Below are positions 9,310 through 18,451 of a stretch of 54,365 bases of DNA, in pieces; within the stretch, counting starts at the first letter, position 1, and each line of letters starts with the position of its first letter. The position numbers and the translations under genes are program-made. The notes under the pieces were generated by a model. It ran no database searches and had not been told where the DNA came from. It worked only from the letters and a program-made list of their open reading frames with translations. Source of the DNA: Bacteroidia bacterium (GTDB lineage Bacteria; Bacteroidota; Bacteroidia; B-17B0; Aurantibacillaceae); the NCBI GenBank assembly GCA_014378485.1, contig JACMNO010000056.1, positions 1 through 54,365 of the forward strand. The letters are read 5' to 3'.

Positions 9310-10653
9310 ATGGCTCAATTTGAATTAACAATGCCCAAAATGGGTGAAAGTGTTGCAGAAGCAACCATTATTAAATGGACTAAAAACGAAGGTGATTCAA
9401 TTAAGATTGATGAAACTGTTCTGGAAATAGCAACCGATAAGGTTGATTCTGAAATCCCTTCGCCATTTGAAGGGAAATTAATCAAAAAATTATTTAATGA
9501 AAATGATGTCGTACAGGTCGGTGCAGTGATTGCAATCATCTCTTCTGATGCAAATGCTTCAGTGGATGAAACTCCTAAAACAGTTGCACCTGCTCAAACT
9601 ACAACTACAACATCTGCCACCTCGGTTGCTGTTACTCAAACTGAAAATGTTGATTTTTCAGGTTCTGATAAATTCTATTCACCGTTGGTTAAAAGTATTG
9701 CCAAAGAAGAAGGAATTTCTTTAGCCGAATTAGATTCTATTAAAGGATCCGGACAAGAAGGAAGAGTTACGAAATCTGATATCTTAGCTTATTTACCAAA
9801 CAGAAATAAACAAACAGCTTCTACCCAACAGGCATCCACAAAAACAGAAGAGAAGTCGGCCCCTGCTGCAAATAAATCAACTTTAGGTGTACCTGATAAC
9901 ACGGTATTGGTTCAACGCCCTGCTGTATCTGTTGGAGCCGGTGATGAGATTATAGAAATGGACCGCATGCGTAAGATCATTGCTGATAACATGGTAATGA
10001 GTAAGCATGTTTCTCCGCACGTGACTTCTTTTGTGGAAGCGGATGTGACCAATTTGGTTCAGTGGAGAGAGAAGATTAAAAAAGATTTTGAAAAACGTGA
10101 AGGAGAGAAAATCACTTTCACTCCATTGTTTATTGAGTGCGTGGCTAAAGCAATCAAAGATTTTCCAATGATTAACGTATCTGTTGATCAAACGGGAACA
10201 AAAATCATTAAACGTAAAAACATTAATGTGGGAATGGCAGCAGCTTTACCAAGCGGTAATTTAATTGTACCTGTTATTAAAAATGCTGATCAAAAAAATC
10301 TGGTAGGAATCACTAAGGATGTAAATGATTTGGCTAACAGGGCAAGAGCAAATAAATTAACGCCGGATGAAATACAAGGCGGAACATTCACCTTAACCAA
10401 CGTTGGTGGTTTTGGAAATGTAATGGGAACACCTATTATTCTTCAGCCTCAGGTTGCTATCCTTGCAGTTGGTACCATTAAAAAGAAACCTGCTGTCATT
10501 GAAACACCTCAGGGTGATGTAATTGCCATCAGGCATTTTATGTTCCTATCTTTGTCATACGACCATCGCGTGGTTGATGGTTCTTTAGGAGGAACTTTTC
10601 TGAGAAAAGTGGCTGACTATATGGAGAACTGGGATATTACCCGAACGTCTTAA
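9310..10653 (+). CDS. Dihydrolipoamide acyltransferase, E2 of a 2-oxo acid dehydrogenase complex
   Basis: Core subunit that transfers acyl groups from lipoyl arms to CoA. 447 aa with one N-terminal lipoyl domain (residues 1-78; lipoylated Lys44 in EIATDKVDSE), an Ala/Thr-rich linker, an E1/E3-binding domain at about 121-158 (FYSPLVKSIAKEEGI ... GRVTKSDIL), a second linker, and a C-terminal catalytic domain with DHRVVDG, giving His419 and Asp423. The single lipoyl domain and overall form fit the branched-chain or 2-oxoglutarate type more than the pyruvate type with several lipoyl domains. No E1 or E3 gene is nearby, so the substrate stays open. It has its own promoter and a strong terminator. 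Confidence 0.9.
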   Translation: MAQFELTMPKMGESVAEATIIKWTKNEGDSIKIDETVLEIATDKVDSEIPSPFEGKLIKKLFNENDVVQVGAVIAIISSDANASVDETPKTVAPAQTTTTTSATSVAVTQTENVDFSGSDKFYSPLVKSIAKEEGISLAELDSIKGSGQEGRVTKSDILAYLPNRNKQTASTQQASTKTEEKSAPAANKSTLGVPDNTVLVQRPAVSVGAGDEIIEMDRMRKIIADNMVMSKHVSPHVTSFVEADVTNLVQWREKIKKDFEKREGEKITFTPLFIECVAKAIKDFPMINVSVDQTGTKIIKRKNINVGMAAALPSGNLIVPVIKNADQKNLVGITKDVNDLANRARANKLTPDEIQGGTFTLTNVGGFGNVMGTPIILQPQVAILAVGTIKKKPAVIETPQGDVIAIRHFMFLSLSYDHRVVDGSLGGTFLRKVADYMENWDITRTS

Positions 10654-10668
10654 TCAGTAAATTGTTAA

Positions 10669-10695
10669 AATCCCGCTCTACAGCGGGATTTTTTT
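10669..10695 (+). terminator. Rho-independent terminator after the E2 gene
   Basis: Perfect 9-bp stem AATCCCGCT/AGCGGGATT with a CTAC loop, followed directly by a T run. It starts 16 bases after the E2 stop codon. Confidence 0.9.
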
Positions 10696-10729
10696 ATGGG
10701 TAGAAGTGTGGTTTTTAGCTAAATTATGC

Positions 10730-10737
10730 TATTTTTG
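10730..10737 (+). promoter_or_regulatory. Putative -7 box TATTTTTG for the PorE-like gene
   Basis: Consensus TAnnTTTG. TGTG at 10707-10710, 19 bases upstream, is a one-mismatch -33 element. The box overlaps an in-frame upstream ATG (10726), so that codon would not be transcribed. This decides the start of the next gene in favour of 10759. Confidence 0.55.
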
Positions 10738-10758
10738 TTTCTTGTAAAAAAACGTCAT

Positions 10759-13101
10759 ATGAAGAAATTTTATTTATTAATGATCATGTTATTAGTCGCT
10801 AACCTTGGTAAGGCTCAGATAACTAGCGGAAAATATTCTGATTATTTCAGAGAAGGAAATTTTTTAATTGGCGAAGAAAATTATGACATGGCGCTAAAAA
10901 ATTATTTAGAGGCTTATAAACTGGATTCTTCCTCTGCCAATGTAAATTTCAATATAGGGTACTGTTATTTAAACTCTTCAATGAATAAGGGCTTAGCCGA
11001 AAGTTATTTGGAAAAAGCGGTCAAAAAAGTTTCAAAAAATTATAAAAATGATGACGCATCTGAAAAATCAGCCCCTCCTTTAGCCTTCTTTTATTATGGA
11101 AAAGCGCTTCATTTTAATTATAAATTTGATGAGGCCATTGCCCAGTATGATCTTTTTGACAAGGATTACGCGAAAGATAAAGCTACTAAAGAAGATGTGG
11201 CATTTTTCAAACAGCAAAGTTTATATGCTAAAGAGTTAGTGGCTACCCCCATCAACGTAAAGATCCAGAATTTAGGTGATAGTATCAACAGTATCTATCC
11301 TGATTATAGCCCTGTATTAAGTGCTGATGAAGGAACTTTGATTTATACCACTAGAAGAAATACAAGTACAGGTGGAGATAAAACTCCGGAAGGGCAATTT
11401 TTTGAGGATATTGTTGTATCGTATAAAAATGAACTGGGTGTATGGTCTTCTCCTAAATCTCTTGGCCAGTTTGTAAATACCAACGGACATGAAGCTTCAA
11501 TTAATTTAACGCCTGATGGCCAAACATTAATTGTTTACAGAGATGATGGAGGTAACGGCAACGTATACTATAGCACTTGGGATGGAAGAGAGTGGAGTTC
11601 TCTTCAAAATTTTGGTTCAGATATCAATACCAAGTATTGGGAATCTCATGCTTGCCTTAGTGCTGATAACAACACCTTGTATTTTGTTTCTGATCGGCCG
11701 GGTGGATATGGTGGAAGAGATATTTACCGCTGTGTAAGACTACCAAACGGAGCCTGGAGTAAGGCTTTAAATGCTGGACAAACTATTAATACTAAATATG
11801 ATGAAGACGGTCCATTTATTCACCCTGATGGAATAACATTAATATTCGCATCGGTTGGACACAAATCAATGGGTGGCTTTGATATATTCGCATCGATTAT
11901 AGATGAAGATAAAAAGTTTTCTGAGCCTCAAAATTTGGGTTATCCAATTAATACGCCTGATGATGACGTGTTTTTTGTCACTTCTCCTGATGGAAAAAGA
12001 GGATATTTTTCTTCTGCAAAGGATGGTGGTTTAGGAGAGAAAGATATCTATACGATGTTTATTCCGGATGCTAAGGAAAAGCCATTGGCTTTATTTAAAG
12101 GCTACATTTTACCAGCCGATGGCGAAAAATTACCGGATGATTTAGAGATCGTTGTAACTAATAAAGAAACAGGTGAACTTGTTGGAAGATACAGGCCTAA
12201 AGAGAACGGTACCTTTGCAACCATCCTGGCGCCAAACAAAAATTACAATTTTTCTTACCAGGCAAAAGGAGAGGAATTTTATAGCGAAGATATTTTCGTG
12301 TCAAACGATATTGCTTATCAGGAAATTAAAAAAGAAATTAACTTAGAACCAGTGTCTTTATTAGGAACTGTGAAAACAAAGGGAAAAAAATTGCTTTTGA
12401 ACACTGTTGTTTTAAATAATGCAAAAGATAAACAACCGGTATCAAACGCGAAGATTACTTTAACTGAGAAAGGCGGAACAGATGTTAACTTTGAGGTTGA
12501 TGAAAGTGGAAAAAGGGATGGAACGGTCCTTGCGGCCGACAAGACCTACACCATTTTTGCAGAGCTGAACGAAAAAAAATCTGTCATTGGCTCCTTTAAT
12601 ACAATTGGAATCAAAGGAAGTAAATCACTGACTCAGGTTTTGTACCTTGATCTTATATCGGATGTAGTGGTTAAAACAAACCATACAAAAGACCACACAA
12701 AGGATAATTCAAATTACAAACCAAATGTAGCATGCGGCTCTCCTGTAAATTACAAACATGGTTTTGCATATGATGCCAATGATATTGATGATGCGAATGA
12801 TTGGTCGATTTTAATTGATGGCATCGTTAGTAAAACAAAAGAATGTAATCCTACCGTTAAGATCATGTCGAGTGCATCACAGGTCCCTACCCATGCATTC
12901 GCTACTAATCATGAGTTAGCTGTCTCAAGGGCAAATAAGATGGAAGAAAAAATTAAAGATGCGGTAACAGCTAAAGGTGGTGATGCAGGTAAGATAGTAT
13001 TTAAGAAAATTTCATCGGTAAGAGGCCCGGTTTATGAGGCTGATTATAAAAATGTGAAAAAATATGCACCATTCCAATACGTTCGTGTCATCGCAAGATA
13101 A
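10759..13101 (+). CDS. PorE-like TPR / PD40 beta-propeller / OmpA-like protein
   Basis: 780 aa. The start at 10759 gives a clean signal peptide (MKKFYLLMIMLLVANLGKA, then Gln); an in-frame ATG 33 bases earlier lies in the promoter box. TPR-like helices occupy about 25-150. Five PD40/WD40-like blades follow at about 180-430 (SPVLSADEGTLIYTT, TLYFVSDRPGGYGGRDIY, GYFSSAKDGGLGEKDIY). Then come carboxypeptidase-regulatory-like beta domains (about 440-630) and a C-terminal ~130-residue OmpA-like region (YDANDIDDANDW ... ELAVSRANKMEEKI). This order of domains is that of PorE, a periplasmic peptidoglycan-linked part of the type IX secretion system. PorE is usually a lipoprotein; no lipobox is seen here. 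It may instead be one of several paralogues of unknown role. It ends at a terminator. Confidence 0.75.
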   Translation: MKKFYLLMIMLLVANLGKAQITSGKYSDYFREGNFLIGEENYDMALKNYLEAYKLDSSSANVNFNIGYCYLNSSMNKGLAESYLEKAVKKVSKNYKNDDASEKSAPPLAFFYYGKALHFNYKFDEAIAQYDLFDKDYAKDKATKEDVAFFKQQSLYAKELVATPINVKIQNLGDSINSIYPDYSPVLSADEGTLIYTTRRNTSTGGDKTPEGQFFEDIVVSYKNELGVWSSPKSLGQFVNTNGHEASINLTPDGQTLIVYRDDGGNGNVYYSTWDGREWSSLQNFGSDINTKYWESHACLSADNNTLYFVSDRPGGYGGRDIYRCVRLPNGAWSKALNAGQTINTKYDEDGPFIHPDGITLIFASVGHKSMGGFDIFASIIDEDKKFSEPQNLGYPINTPDDDVFFVTSPDGKRGYFSSAKDGGLGEKDIYTMFIPDAKEKPLALFKGYILPADGEKLPDDLEIVVTNKETGELVGRYRPKENGTFATILAPNKNYNFSYQAKGEEFYSEDIFVSNDIAYQEIKKEINLEPVSLLGTVKTKGKKLLLNTVVLNNAKDKQPVSNAKITLTEKGGTDVNFEVDESGKRDGTVLAADKTYTIFAELNEKKSVIGSFNTIGIKGSKSLTQVLYLDLISDVVVKTNHTKDHTKDNSNYKPNVACGSPVNYKHGFAYDANDIDDANDWSILIDGIVSKTKECNPTVKIMSSASQVPTHAFATNHELAVSRANKMEEKIKDAVTAKGGDAGKIVFKKISSVRGPVYEADYKNVKKYAPFQYVRVIAR

Positions 13102-13120
13102 TAACTAATTTATATAATTA

Positions 13121-13150
13121 AACACCGGACTTTTATAGTTCGGTGTTTTT
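13121..13150 (+). terminator. Rho-independent terminator after the PorE-like gene
   Basis: Stem AACACCGGAC/GTTCGGTGTT (one G-T pair) with a TTTTATA loop and a following T run, 19 bases after the stop codon. Confidence 0.85.
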
Positions 13151-13157
13151 GTTTTAA

Positions 13158-13165
13158 TACCTTTG
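13158..13165 (+). promoter_or_regulatory. Putative -7 box TACCTTTG for the methyltransferase operon
   Basis: Consensus TAnnTTTG ending six bases before the ATG at 13172 and just behind the previous terminator. No TTTG is found at the expected -33 position. If real, the transcript begins at about the start codon. Confidence 0.45.
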
Positions 13166-13171
13166 TAGTCT

Positions 13172-13903
13172 ATGCAAAAAGAATGGTTTTCTTCATGGTT
13201 TAATACTCCATATTATCATATTCTGTATAAGAACCGCGATTATTCTGAAGCAACTTTATTTATCGATAATATCACTCAATTCCTGAATTTAAAAACAAAT
13301 GCTGTTTGCTGGGATCTATGCTGTGGCAAAGGACGACACAGTATATATTTAAATGAGAAAGGCTACCGGGTTACAGGAACTGATCTTTCTATTCAAAGTA
13401 TCCTTGAAGCTAATAAAAGTGCTAATGATAGCCTTGGTTTTTATGAGCATGATATGCGCCACATATTCCGAACAAATTATTTTGATGTCGTGTTTAATTT
13501 ATTTACCAGTTTTGGATATTTTGAAAAGAGAGAAGATGATCTGCATGTGTTTGACTCGGTTCAAAAAAGTTTAAAACCAAATGGATTATTTGTGTTTGAT
13601 TATTTGAATGCAGAATATGTAAAAAATATTTTGGCTGAAAAAGACACCAAAAAAATTGATGATATTACTTTTAATATCTCAAAAAAAATAGAAAACCATA
13701 CAGTCATTAAAACCATTGATTTTACAGATAAAGGTAAGGATTTTCATTTTCAAGAACGCGTCAAATTATTTGATAGGAATTATTTTGAAGGTTTGGCATC
13801 AGATTGTAATTTATCTCTTCTTCATACGTTTGGAAATTATCAACTACAGGAATTTGATGCAGAAACCTCACCACGTTTAATTTTAGTATTTCAGAAGAAA
13901 TGA
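13172..13903 (+). CDS. Class I SAM-dependent methyltransferase
   Basis: 243 aa cytoplasmic enzyme with a Rossmann methyltransferase fold. Motif I is VCWDLCCGKGRHS (about residues 44-56), followed by the acidic strand VTGTDLS. The N-terminus WFSSWFNTPYYHILYKNRD is characteristic of a conserved Bacteroidota methyltransferase group, which supports this ATG as the start. Substrate unknown. It is the first gene of a three-gene operon: its stop overlaps the ZIP gene by four bases (ATGA). It has two adjacent cysteines in motif I, otherwise nothing unusual. Confidence 0.85.
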   Translation: MQKEWFSSWFNTPYYHILYKNRDYSEATLFIDNITQFLNLKTNAVCWDLCCGKGRHSIYLNEKGYRVTGTDLSIQSILEANKSANDSLGFYEHDMRHIFRTNYFDVVFNLFTSFGYFEKREDDLHVFDSVQKSLKPNGLFVFDYLNAEYVKNILAEKDTKKIDDITFNISKKIENHTVIKTIDFTDKGKDFHFQERVKLFDRNYFEGLASDCNLSLLHTFGNYQLQEFDAETSPRLILVFQKK

Positions 13904-14646
13904 ATTTAGGATTACTTACTTTATACCTTGCTCTGCCTGTTTTATTAACGGGAATTATTTTTTTATCGTTAAAGATCAAAGGAAAAAATTTACGATTTTT
14001 ATTGGCATTCAGTGCGGCATATCTTTTTGCTATTTCGGTTACCCATTTACTGCCTGAGTGTTATGAGGGTAGTAATTACAAGTTAATAGGAATGTTCATT
14101 TTGATCGGTTTTTTTATCCAGATCATGTTAGAATATTTTAGTGCAGGTATTGAGCACGGGCACGTTCATTCACATTCTGATTCATGCAAAAAACATTTGC
14201 CATTAGGAATGATCGCGGGCTTGTATTTACATTCTTTATTGGAAGGTTTACCTATTTATCAAAGTGGTATTATAGAGTCACATTCCCAAACTGTTCTATC
14301 AACACAACAATCATTAATGTTTGGTATTACAATACATAATATTCCTATAGCAATTGCTTTTGTAACTTTATTATTGGAACACCAATCATCAAAAATAAAA
14401 ACATTGTTGCTATTGGCCGGCTTTGCGTTGATGGCACCATTAGGATGTCTAATCAGTTACATTCTAAACTCCATTGGGGTTCAAAATTATGATGGTTTCC
14501 TTAAATTATCATTTGCGGTTGTGATTGGTATTTTTCTTCATATTTCAACAGCTATAATGTTTGAAACAGGAGAAAACCACCGTTATAATTTAGCGAAGAT
14601 CATGTCGATGATTGGAGGAGTATTTTTGGCAGCATTAATCAGTTAA
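13900..14646 (+). CDS. ZIP family divalent metal transporter
   Basis: 248 aa integral membrane protein with about eight hydrophobic segments. The family imports zinc or other divalent metals across the inner membrane. A histidine-rich cytoplasmic loop (HGHVHSHSD) lies between TM3 and TM4. The metal-site motifs are HSLLEGLPI in TM4 and HNIPIAIAF in TM5, matching the conserved HxxxEG and HNxP signatures. It overlaps the methyltransferase by four bases and the next gene by one (TAATG), so the three are translationally coupled. The metal cannot be told from sequence. Confidence 0.9.
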   Translation: MNLGLLTLYLALPVLLTGIIFLSLKIKGKNLRFLLAFSAAYLFAISVTHLLPECYEGSNYKLIGMFILIGFFIQIMLEYFSAGIEHGHVHSHSDSCKKHLPLGMIAGLYLHSLLEGLPIYQSGIIESHSQTVLSTQQSLMFGITIHNIPIAIAFVTLLLEHQSSKIKTLLLLAGFALMAPLGCLISYILNSIGVQNYDGFLKLSFAVVIGIFLHISTAIMFETGENHRYNLAKIMSMIGGVFLAALIS

Positions 14647-17147
14647 TGGAAAGCGATACTTTATTTATAGATGTGATTGTACCACTTTCGGTAGCCAATA
14701 AATTCACATACCGTGTTCCCAAAGAGCTCAATGAGCAGATTGCTGTTGGCAAACGTGTGATCGTTCAGTTTGGCAAATCAAAATTTTATACTGCTGTTGT
14801 TTATAGTATTCATACAAATTCCCCAAAAGATTATATAGCTAAATATATTGATACAATATTAGATGATGAACCTATTGTTACTGCTGCTCAATTGCAATTG
14901 TGGGATTGGATCTCGCACTATTATGTTTGCAATCCCGGTGATGTAATGAACGCTGCTTTGCCAAGCGGATTAAAGCTGAGCAGTACTTCACATATTACTC
15001 TTAATCCTGATTTCGGGCTCGATGAAATGCCTTATGATTTCTTTACAGATAAAGAACATATGGTTTTAGAAGCTTTGCAGGTGAATGCTTCTTTGAGTTT
15101 TGAAGATGTAAGTGTGATGCTTTCTATAAAGACTATTCAAGTATTCATTAGTAAGTTAATTAAAAAAGGTGCCATTGTTATATATGAGGAAATAAAAGAT
15201 AAGTATAAACCCAAGCTGGTAGATTATATTGGCGTTAATCCTAACTTATTAAATAACGAGACACAATTAAAGGAGGTTTTAGATGCGCTGGAGAAAAAAG
15301 CATTCAAGCAGGCTGAATTATTGTTGTTGATGCTGCATTTATTGAAGTCAGACGAAACTGCCAAACAGTTAGGATTGGTTAAAAAGTCGGTACTCTTAAA
15401 AACAGTTGATACAGCTGTTATAAAAGGCTTAGTCAAAAAAGAAGTTTTAATTGAAACTGAATTAGAGACCAGTCGTTTATTATTTGATAATAAGGAAAGA
15501 ACCAATAAAACACTGAACGAATTCCAACTAAAAGCTGTCAAAGAAATTGAAGAGCAGTTTGAAACAAAGCAAGCGGTTTTATTACATGGTGTAACCGGAA
15601 GTGGTAAAACAGAAATTTATTCGGAGCTAATTAATAAAACTATTGCGCAAGGCAAACAAGTGTTATACTTGGTTCCTGAAATCGCTTTAACAACTCAGCT
15701 GATCAATCGTATTCGCGGGGTCTTTGGGAACTCCGTAGGGATTTATCATTCGAAGTTTAGTGAGAATGAGCGGGTGGAAATCTGGAATTCTATTTTGCAT
15801 GAAGGCGATCAAAAACTAGATGCTAAGCATTTTAATATCGTTCTGGGAACACGTTCGGCTTTGTTCTTGCCTTTCAACAACTTGGGATTAATTATCATTG
15901 ATGAAGAGCACGATAATTCTTATAAACAACAGGACCCTGCGCCACGTTACCATGCGAGGGATGCAGCCATGTATTTAGCAAACTTGCATAAAGCAAAAGT
16001 ATTATTAGGAACGGCTACTCCGTCTTTTGAAACCTATTATAATGCTTTACATAACAAATTTGGTTTAGTAAGAATTGCTCAGCGTTTTGGAAATGCAAGC
16101 TTACCTGATACTGTGGTGTGCGACTTGAAAAAAGAAAACCAACAGCACCAGAACAAAGGAATATTTTCACATCAGTTGGTTACTGCCATTACACAGGCAT
16201 TGGCAAAAAAAGAACAAATTATATTATTTCAAAACCGCAGAGGCTTTGCACCTTATACGGAATGTGCCAGTTGTAATTGGATCCCGCATTGTACGCATTG
16301 TGATGTAGCTTTGATCTATCATAAGCAAACCAATAAGTTAAGCTGTCACTATTGTGGTTACACTATGCAGCCACCAAGTAGTTGTGGAGCCTGTGGTAAT
16401 AACAATTTAAAGTATAAGGGTTTTGGTACAGAGAAGATTGAAGAAGAAATAGAAATTTTATTTCCAACGGCTAAGGTTGCCCGTATGGATTTGGATACGA
16501 CTCGAAGTAAATATGCCTATAAACAATTGATTGATGAATTTGAATTAGGGAATATTGATATTTTGGTTGGGACACAAATGGTAACCAAAGGCCTTGATTT
16601 TGATCATGTAAGTGTGGTTGGTGTTTTAAATGTGGACAGTGTTTTAAATTTTCCCGATTTTCGTTCTTATGAAAAAGCTTATCAGTTAATTATTCAGGTA
16701 AGTGGTAGAGCAGGGCGTAAGGATAAAAAAGGAACCGTTTATATTCAAACGAATCAGCCTGAGCATGCGGTGATCAATCATGTATTGGCAGATAATTATT
16801 TACAGTTTTATCAATCACAGATAAATGAGCGGGAGCAGTTTCATTATCCTCCTTTCACGCGAGTTATTGAATTATCAATTGTTTCAAAAGATATTGTAGT
16901 TGTTAATGATATCGCCCAACAGTTGGCCAATCAACTCAAACCTTTATTTGGAGGTATGATGCTGGGGCCTGAATTTCCTTTGGTAGCAAAAATAAAAGAT
17001 CAATACCATAAACGCATTTTATTAAAGATCAACCGTGAATATTCACCCACTCAGGTGCGTAATTTATTGAAGCAGGAAATTGATACTTTGCAATTCAATA
17101 ATAAAAAAAGCATCTACCGTTTGCAGGTAGATGCTGATCCAGTATAA
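14646..17147 (+). CDS. priA: Primosomal replication helicase PriA
   Basis: 833 aa superfamily 2 DNA helicase that restarts stalled replication forks. It has an N-terminal 3'-DNA-binding domain (VIVPLSVANKFTYRVP), Walker A GVTGSGKTEIY at about residues 314-324, Walker B DEEHDNSYKQQD at about 417, a zinc-binding region with CASC ... CTHC ... CHYC ... CGAC at about 537-585, and the helicase motif QVSGRAGR. Length is typical of Bacteroidota PriA. It is the last gene of the operon. Its 3' end overlaps a hairpin that terminates the convergent hpd gene. Confidence 0.96.
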   Translation: MESDTLFIDVIVPLSVANKFTYRVPKELNEQIAVGKRVIVQFGKSKFYTAVVYSIHTNSPKDYIAKYIDTILDDEPIVTAAQLQLWDWISHYYVCNPGDVMNAALPSGLKLSSTSHITLNPDFGLDEMPYDFFTDKEHMVLEALQVNASLSFEDVSVMLSIKTIQVFISKLIKKGAIVIYEEIKDKYKPKLVDYIGVNPNLLNNETQLKEVLDALEKKAFKQAELLLLMLHLLKSDETAKQLGLVKKSVLLKTVDTAVIKGLVKKEVLIETELETSRLLFDNKERTNKTLNEFQLKAVKEIEEQFETKQAVLLHGVTGSGKTEIYSELINKTIAQGKQVLYLVPEIALTTQLINRIRGVFGNSVGIYHSKFSENERVEIWNSILHEGDQKLDAKHFNIVLGTRSALFLPFNNLGLIIIDEEHDNSYKQQDPAPRYHARDAAMYLANLHKAKVLLGTATPSFETYYNALHNKFGLVRIAQRFGNASLPDTVVCDLKKENQQHQNKGIFSHQLVTAITQALAKKEQIILFQNRRGFAPYTECASCNWIPHCTHCDVALIYHKQTNKLSCHYCGYTMQPPSSCGACGNNNLKYKGFGTEKIEEEIEILFPTAKVARMDLDTTRSKYAYKQLIDEFELGNIDILVGTQMVTKGLDFDHVSVVGVLNVDSVLNFPDFRSYEKAYQLIIQVSGRAGRKDKKGTVYIQTNQPEHAVINHVLADNYLQFYQSQINEREQFHYPPFTRVIELSIVSKDIVVVNDIAQQLANQLKPLFGGMMLGPEFPLVAKIKDQYHKRILLKINREYSPTQVRNLLKQEIDTLQFNNKKSIYRLQVDADPV
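17103..17134 (-). terminator. Terminator for hpd embedded in the 3' coding end of priA
   Basis: Perfect 9-bp stem GCATCTACC/GGTAGATGC (17110-17118 and 17126-17134) with a 7-base loop. Read on the minus strand, the hairpin is followed by a seven-T run (17109-17103). It lies 24 bases beyond the hpd stop and inside the last codons of priA. Confidence 0.8.
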
Positions 17148-17157
17148 TATTTAATTT

Positions 17158-18321
17158 TTATAGCGTTCCTCTTTTCGCCTGTTCTCTTTCAATTGATTCA
17201 AATAAGGCTTTAAAATTACCGGCTCCAAAACCTTTGGCACCCATTCGTTGAATGATTTCGTAAAATAAAGTCGGCCGGTCTTCCACCGGTTTGGTGAAGA
17301 TCTGCAATAGATAACCGTCTTCATCAGCGTCTACCAAAATAGACAGCTCCTGTAATTTTGAAATATCCTCGTGCATGATGCTCATGTGAGTGCCAAGTCT
17401 CGCTGGAATTTCATCATAGTAAGCTTGCGGAGGCGGAGGTAAAAATTCAACACCACGGGCTTTTAATTCAGTCACTGTTTTAATAATGTCATCCGTTGCT
17501 AACGCTAAATGCTGCACACCGGCTCCTTCATAAAAATCAATGTATTCTTCGATCTGAGATTTCTTTTTTCCTTTAGCCGGTTCATTGATCGGGAACTTTA
17601 TACGCCCATTACCGTTACTCATTACCTTACTCATTAAAGCGGAGTATTCAGTCGTAATTTGCTTGTCATCAAAACTTAAAAAGTTTACGAAGCCCATTAC
17701 TTCTTCATACCATTTCACGGTCGCGTTCATTTGGTTCCATCCCACATTTCCAACCATGTGATCAATAAATTTTAAACCAACCGGTGTAGGATTGTAATCG
17801 CTTTTCCAGGCTTTAAATCCCGGTAAAAAATCGCCTTTATAATTTTTACGTTCCACAAACATGTGAATGGTTTCACCATACGTATAAATACCGGCACGCA
17901 CTACTTCGCCATGCTCGTCTTTTTCAACAGTGGGTTCCATAAAAGATTTTGCACCACGCTTAATTGTTTCTTCGTATGATTTGCGAGCATCTTCTACCCA
18001 AAGGGCAATAACTTTCACACCGTCACCATGTTTTTTTACATGTTCACCAATTGGTGAATCGCTTTTTAAAGCAGTGGTTAATACCAAACGAATCTTATCC
18101 TGTTTCAATACATAAGATGTACGGTCTTTAATTCCTGTTTCTAATCCTGCATAAGCATAAGATTGGTAACCAAAAGCAGTTTTATAATAATGAGCCGCTT
18201 GTTTTGCGTTACCTACATAAAACTCTACATAATCTGTTCCTAATAATGGTAAGAAGTCTTGAGCGCCTTCAAATATTTTTTCCAATCCGTATTCTACGTT
18301 TTTTATTTCTTTAGTTGCCAT
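17158..18321 (-). CDS. hpd: 4-hydroxyphenylpyruvate dioxygenase
   Basis: 387 aa non-heme iron enzyme that converts 4-hydroxyphenylpyruvate to homogentisate in tyrosine degradation. The duplicated glyoxalase/VOC fold is clear. The iron ligands are inferred as His188 (FIDHMVG), His271 (VQHLALATDD) and Glu355 (LFYEIIQRMGAKGFGAGNF, near the conserved C-terminal signature). The order on the minus strand is hmgA then hpd, two consecutive steps. The 130-base gap to hmgA holds a 21-codon ORF and no strong promoter. Termination is by a hairpin inside priA. Confidence 0.97.
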   Translation of the reverse strand: MATKEIKNVEYGLEKIFEGAQDFLPLLGTDYVEFYVGNAKQAAHYYKTAFGYQSYAYAGLETGIKDRTSYVLKQDKIRLVLTTALKSDSPIGEHVKKHGDGVKVIALWVEDARKSYEETIKRGAKSFMEPTVEKDEHGEVVRAGIYTYGETIHMFVERKNYKGDFLPGFKAWKSDYNPTPVGLKFIDHMVGNVGWNQMNATVKWYEEVMGFVNFLSFDDKQITTEYSALMSKVMSNGNGRIKFPINEPAKGKKKSQIEEYIDFYEGAGVQHLALATDDIIKTVTELKARGVEFLPPPPQAYYDEIPARLGTHMSIMHEDISKLQELSILVDADEDGYLLQIFTKPVEDRPTLFYEIIQRMGAKGFGAGNFKALFESIEREQAKRGTL

Positions 18322-18451
18322 CTTTTTTATTTTTAATAATTTATAAATTGGTGAATTGGTAATCTGTATTTACCTTTAACTCCACATTGCCATATATAGC
18401 GAACGTAGTTCCAATTTATTTTTTAAAAGTTTAGATTCCATTTTATTCTAA

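Noticed and set aside
10726..10758. Upstream ATG start for the PorE-like gene
   Set aside because: It lies in the -7 promoter box and would put 11 extra residues ahead of a clean signal peptide.
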